DNA from: Deltaproteobacteria bacterium
GTDB taxonomy: Bacteria > Myxococcota > JADLHZ01
NCBI GenBank assembly: GCA_020848545.1
Contig: JADLHZ010000068.1
Span: forward strand, 1 to 63,642
Direction: 5' to 3'
DNA: 63,642 nucleotides
The translations under genes and the position numbers were made by a program. A model generated the notes under the pieces. It had not been told where the DNA came from. It saw only the letters and a program-made list of their open reading frames with translations, and searched no databases. Positions 61,881-63,642 of this stretch are shown piece by piece; the first letter of the stretch is position 1, and every line of letters starts with the position of its first letter.

Positions 61881-63503
61881 GTGCTGCGCTTCGTTGCCGT
61901 CGTCCTGTTGTGGTCGCTCGGCGGATGCCGCGGCCTGCACCGGGTCACCTTCACTCCGCCGATCGCCGTCGACCCCACGACGCGCGTCTTGGGAACCGTC
62001 GCGGACAGCGCCGCGCACCCCATCCCCAACGCGCTCGTCGTGATCTTGCGAACGGCCGACACCGGCGAGGAGCCGCGCCGGCGCGAGCTGCACACGGACT
62101 CGACCGGGCAGTTCAGCGCCGAGCAAGCGCCAGCGACGTACCGACTGACGGTGAGCGCCGCCGGCTTCTCGACGCTGCAGCTCGACGACATCGACCTCGC
62201 GGCGAGCGCCACCCGCGATCTCGGCGCCATCGTGCTCGCGCCGGCGCCGGATGAAGAGCGCCCCACGCTACAGGAAGTCAGCTTCGTCGCCGGCGCATAC
62301 ACGTCTGCGCTCCACACGCTGGTGCACGTCGCCGCGTTCGACAATCGCTCCGCCGGTGAAGACCTGCGCATCGCGCTCAGCACCACCGCCCAGGCGTGCG
62401 ACAGCGTGACTTATCTCGAATCGTTCGCGACGTGCGCCGAAACGCCGTGCGCCGTCGATCTGCCCTTCGATCTCGCGAGCGGCCCCGACGGCGAGCGCAG
62501 CGTCTTCGTCTGCGTGCGCGACAAAGCCGGCCTCACGAGCGCCGCTCCGAGCGAAGCGGCCATCGTGCTCGATACCTTGCCGCCGCCGCAGGTGCTCAAC
62601 GTGGCGCCGGCTTCCCGCAGTCAGGGGTTGCGCGTGAGCTGGCCGGCCGTGGTCGACGGCGGATCCGGCGTCGCCCGCTACGTCATCGAGCACGCCGCCG
62701 ACGCGAGCTTTGCCGCCGCCACGACAGTCACCATCGACGCCCCGCTCAGCGAAGCGTTGCTCGGGCCGGTGCCGGTGCGCGTCTCACGCTACGTGCGCGT
62801 GCGCGCCGTGGACAACGCCGGCAACGTGGGCGCAGCGTCGGCCGCGGTCAGCGTGATCGTCGGCATGACCGGCGCGCTCATCGGCAACGTCGACATCACG
62901 GAGGAAGCAACGCTCGCCATCGACGGAGACGACATGTGGCTCGTCGGCCCGGGGGCCGGCGCCCTCGAAGTCTACCGGTGCGCCGTGGCGAGCAGCGACT
63001 GCCGCCAGAGCCCGCAGTGGTTTCACGTGGGCGGCGTCGCGCCGAGCTTCGTGCCGCAGGTCGATTTGCGCGGCAACGTGGCGTTCGTCGCCGGAGGGCG
63101 CGCGCTGCGCATGTTCTACCGCGATGGCGACTTGCTGACGGCGCGGAGCTGTCTCAAGACGAGCAACTGCCTGAGCGCCGGCAATTGGACGCGGAGCACG
63201 TCGTACGATTTCTCGAACGGCTACGGCAGCGGCAACCGTGTCGAGACGCTGGCCACCGGCATCGGCGTCTTCGCGTACTTTACCGCCGGCGAAGGCCCGA
63301 GCGACAACAGCTGGCATCTGCTCGCCACGCGCTGCGATCGCGACGGCGACTACACCGGCACTTGTACGCCGGGCATCGAGCCGCTCCTCTCGATCACGGA
63401 AGGCCAGGCCGAGCTCGGCAAGCCGGTGGCCGACAGCACGCGCCTGTGGATCCCGTTCCAACGCCCGGCGCTAGTCCTTCGACCGCATGAAGATTGCTCG
63501 TAG
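61881..63503 (+). CDS. Lipoprotein with carboxypeptidase-regulatory and Fn3-like domains
   Basis: The 540-residue product starts at GTG 61881 with a lipobox SLGGC (Cys16). Residues ~40-115 form a carboxypeptidase-regulatory-like beta-sandwich (VLGTVADSAAHPIPNALVVI...YRLTVSAAGFSTLQLDDIDL). Fibronectin-like strands follow (~225-330: LRVSWPAVVDGGSGVARYVIEHA...RYVRVRAVDNAGN). The C-terminal ~200 residues are beta-rich with paired cysteines and may form a propeller-like fold. It is an outer-membrane or surface lipoprotein of unknown ligand. Its stop codon lies inside a period-6 repeat tract. Confidence 0.75.
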   Translation: MLRFVAVVLLWSLGGCRGLHRVTFTPPIAVDPTTRVLGTVADSAAHPIPNALVVILRTADTGEEPRRRELHTDSTGQFSAEQAPATYRLTVSAAGFSTLQLDDIDLAASATRDLGAIVLAPAPDEERPTLQEVSFVAGAYTSALHTLVHVAAFDNRSAGEDLRIALSTTAQACDSVTYLESFATCAETPCAVDLPFDLASGPDGERSVFVCVRDKAGLTSAAPSEAAIVLDTLPPPQVLNVAPASRSQGLRVSWPAVVDGGSGVARYVIEHAADASFAAATTVTIDAPLSEALLGPVPVRVSRYVRVRAVDNAGNVGAASAAVSVIVGMTGALIGNVDITEEATLAIDGDDMWLVGPGAGALEVYRCAVASSDCRQSPQWFHVGGVAPSFVPQVDLRGNVAFVAGGRALRMFYRDGDLLTARSCLKTSNCLSAGNWTRSTSYDFSNGYGSGNRVETLATGIGVFAYFTAGEGPSDNSWHLLATRCDRDGDYTGTCTPGIEPLLSITEGQAELGKPVADSTRLWIPFQRPALVLRPHEDCS

Positions 63504-63528
63504 CCGTAGGCGTTGACGTCGCCGTCGC
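63499..63528. repeat. Period-6 tract overlapping a stop codon
   Basis: Five hexamers CGTAGC-CGTAGG-CGTTGA-CGTCGC-CGTCGC begin inside the last codons of the lipoprotein gene; the stop TAG is part of the first unit. The remaining sequence to 63642 shows no gene. Confidence 0.5.
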
Positions 63529-63642
63529 CGGGTTGGGGTGGTGATGAGCTGAAAATTTGGCGGATGTTCGATGCTGTGGGCGTTTTGCTTGCATGGTTAT
63601 CCGGCGGCGTAAGGCGAGGTCATTGCCAACGATTCGTCTGAA

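Overview
The window is GC-rich throughout and is dominated by secreted lipoproteins, MopE-type metal-binding motifs, choice-of-anchor L domains, thrombospondin type-3 repeats and an SpvB/Rhs toxin. This mix is typical of Myxococcota (predatory or soil deltaproteobacteria). The phylum is an inference from gene content; no rRNA or tRNA gene was found to test it. I see no CRISPR array, insertion sequence or replication origin.

Layout. 217-6623: a secreted YwqK/MORN-type protein, a small unknown gene on the minus strand, and two tandem paralogous Cys-rich lipoproteins. 6647-10892: a tightly overlapped operon of one GcvT-like aminomethyltransferase and two PYROXD2/phytoene-desaturase-type flavoproteins. 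11001-14340: a three-gene redox operon of a pentaheme NrfA-like lipoprotein, a GMC oxidoreductase with a four-Cys cluster motif, and a Tat-exported gluconate-dehydrogenase-subunit-3-like lipoprotein. 14524-20050: a caspase-fold lipoprotein with TSP3 repeats, a divergent ADP-dependent phosphofructokinase/glucokinase homologue, and an unknown lipoprotein. 20127-21724: the last two steps of tyrosine/homogentisate breakdown (maleylacetoacetate isomerase and fumarylacetoacetate hydrolase).

21749-35932: a metallopeptidase/VWA protein, a coiled-coil partner and a single 3,926-residue protein. The giant carries a ParB-like segment, two separate papain-like Gln-Cys-His-Asp sites and a C-terminal PI3/4-kinase-like domain. 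It looks like a large effector or toxin and is the strongest candidate for an undescribed system here. 35929-37191: two small minus-strand genes (zinc ribbon/TM; DUF2515). 37395-43019: a complete MacAB-TolC-type export operon with two different FtsX permeases. 43022-46182 (minus): an OprB-type porin translationally coupled to a stand-alone LanM-type dehydratase/kinase that lacks the cyclase.

47229-60856 (minus): a polymorphic-toxin locus. A beta-helix lipoprotein, a Cys-rich lipoprotein and a 2,153-residue SpvB/Rhs protein with an unknown C-terminal toxin are followed by a lipoprotein that is probably its immunity protein. Behind it lie a diverged second immunity-like gene and two displaced Rhs fragments, one nearly identical to the parent gene. 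61350-63503: a small unknown gene and a lipoprotein with carboxypeptidase-regulatory and fibronectin-like regions.

A genome-style signature recurs at gene 3' ends: degenerate period-6 repeat tracts (1185-1262, 16322-16351, 46996-47124, 63499-63528), three of them at convergent gene junctions. A fourth convergent junction instead carries three copies of a 19-base repeat (20054-20122).
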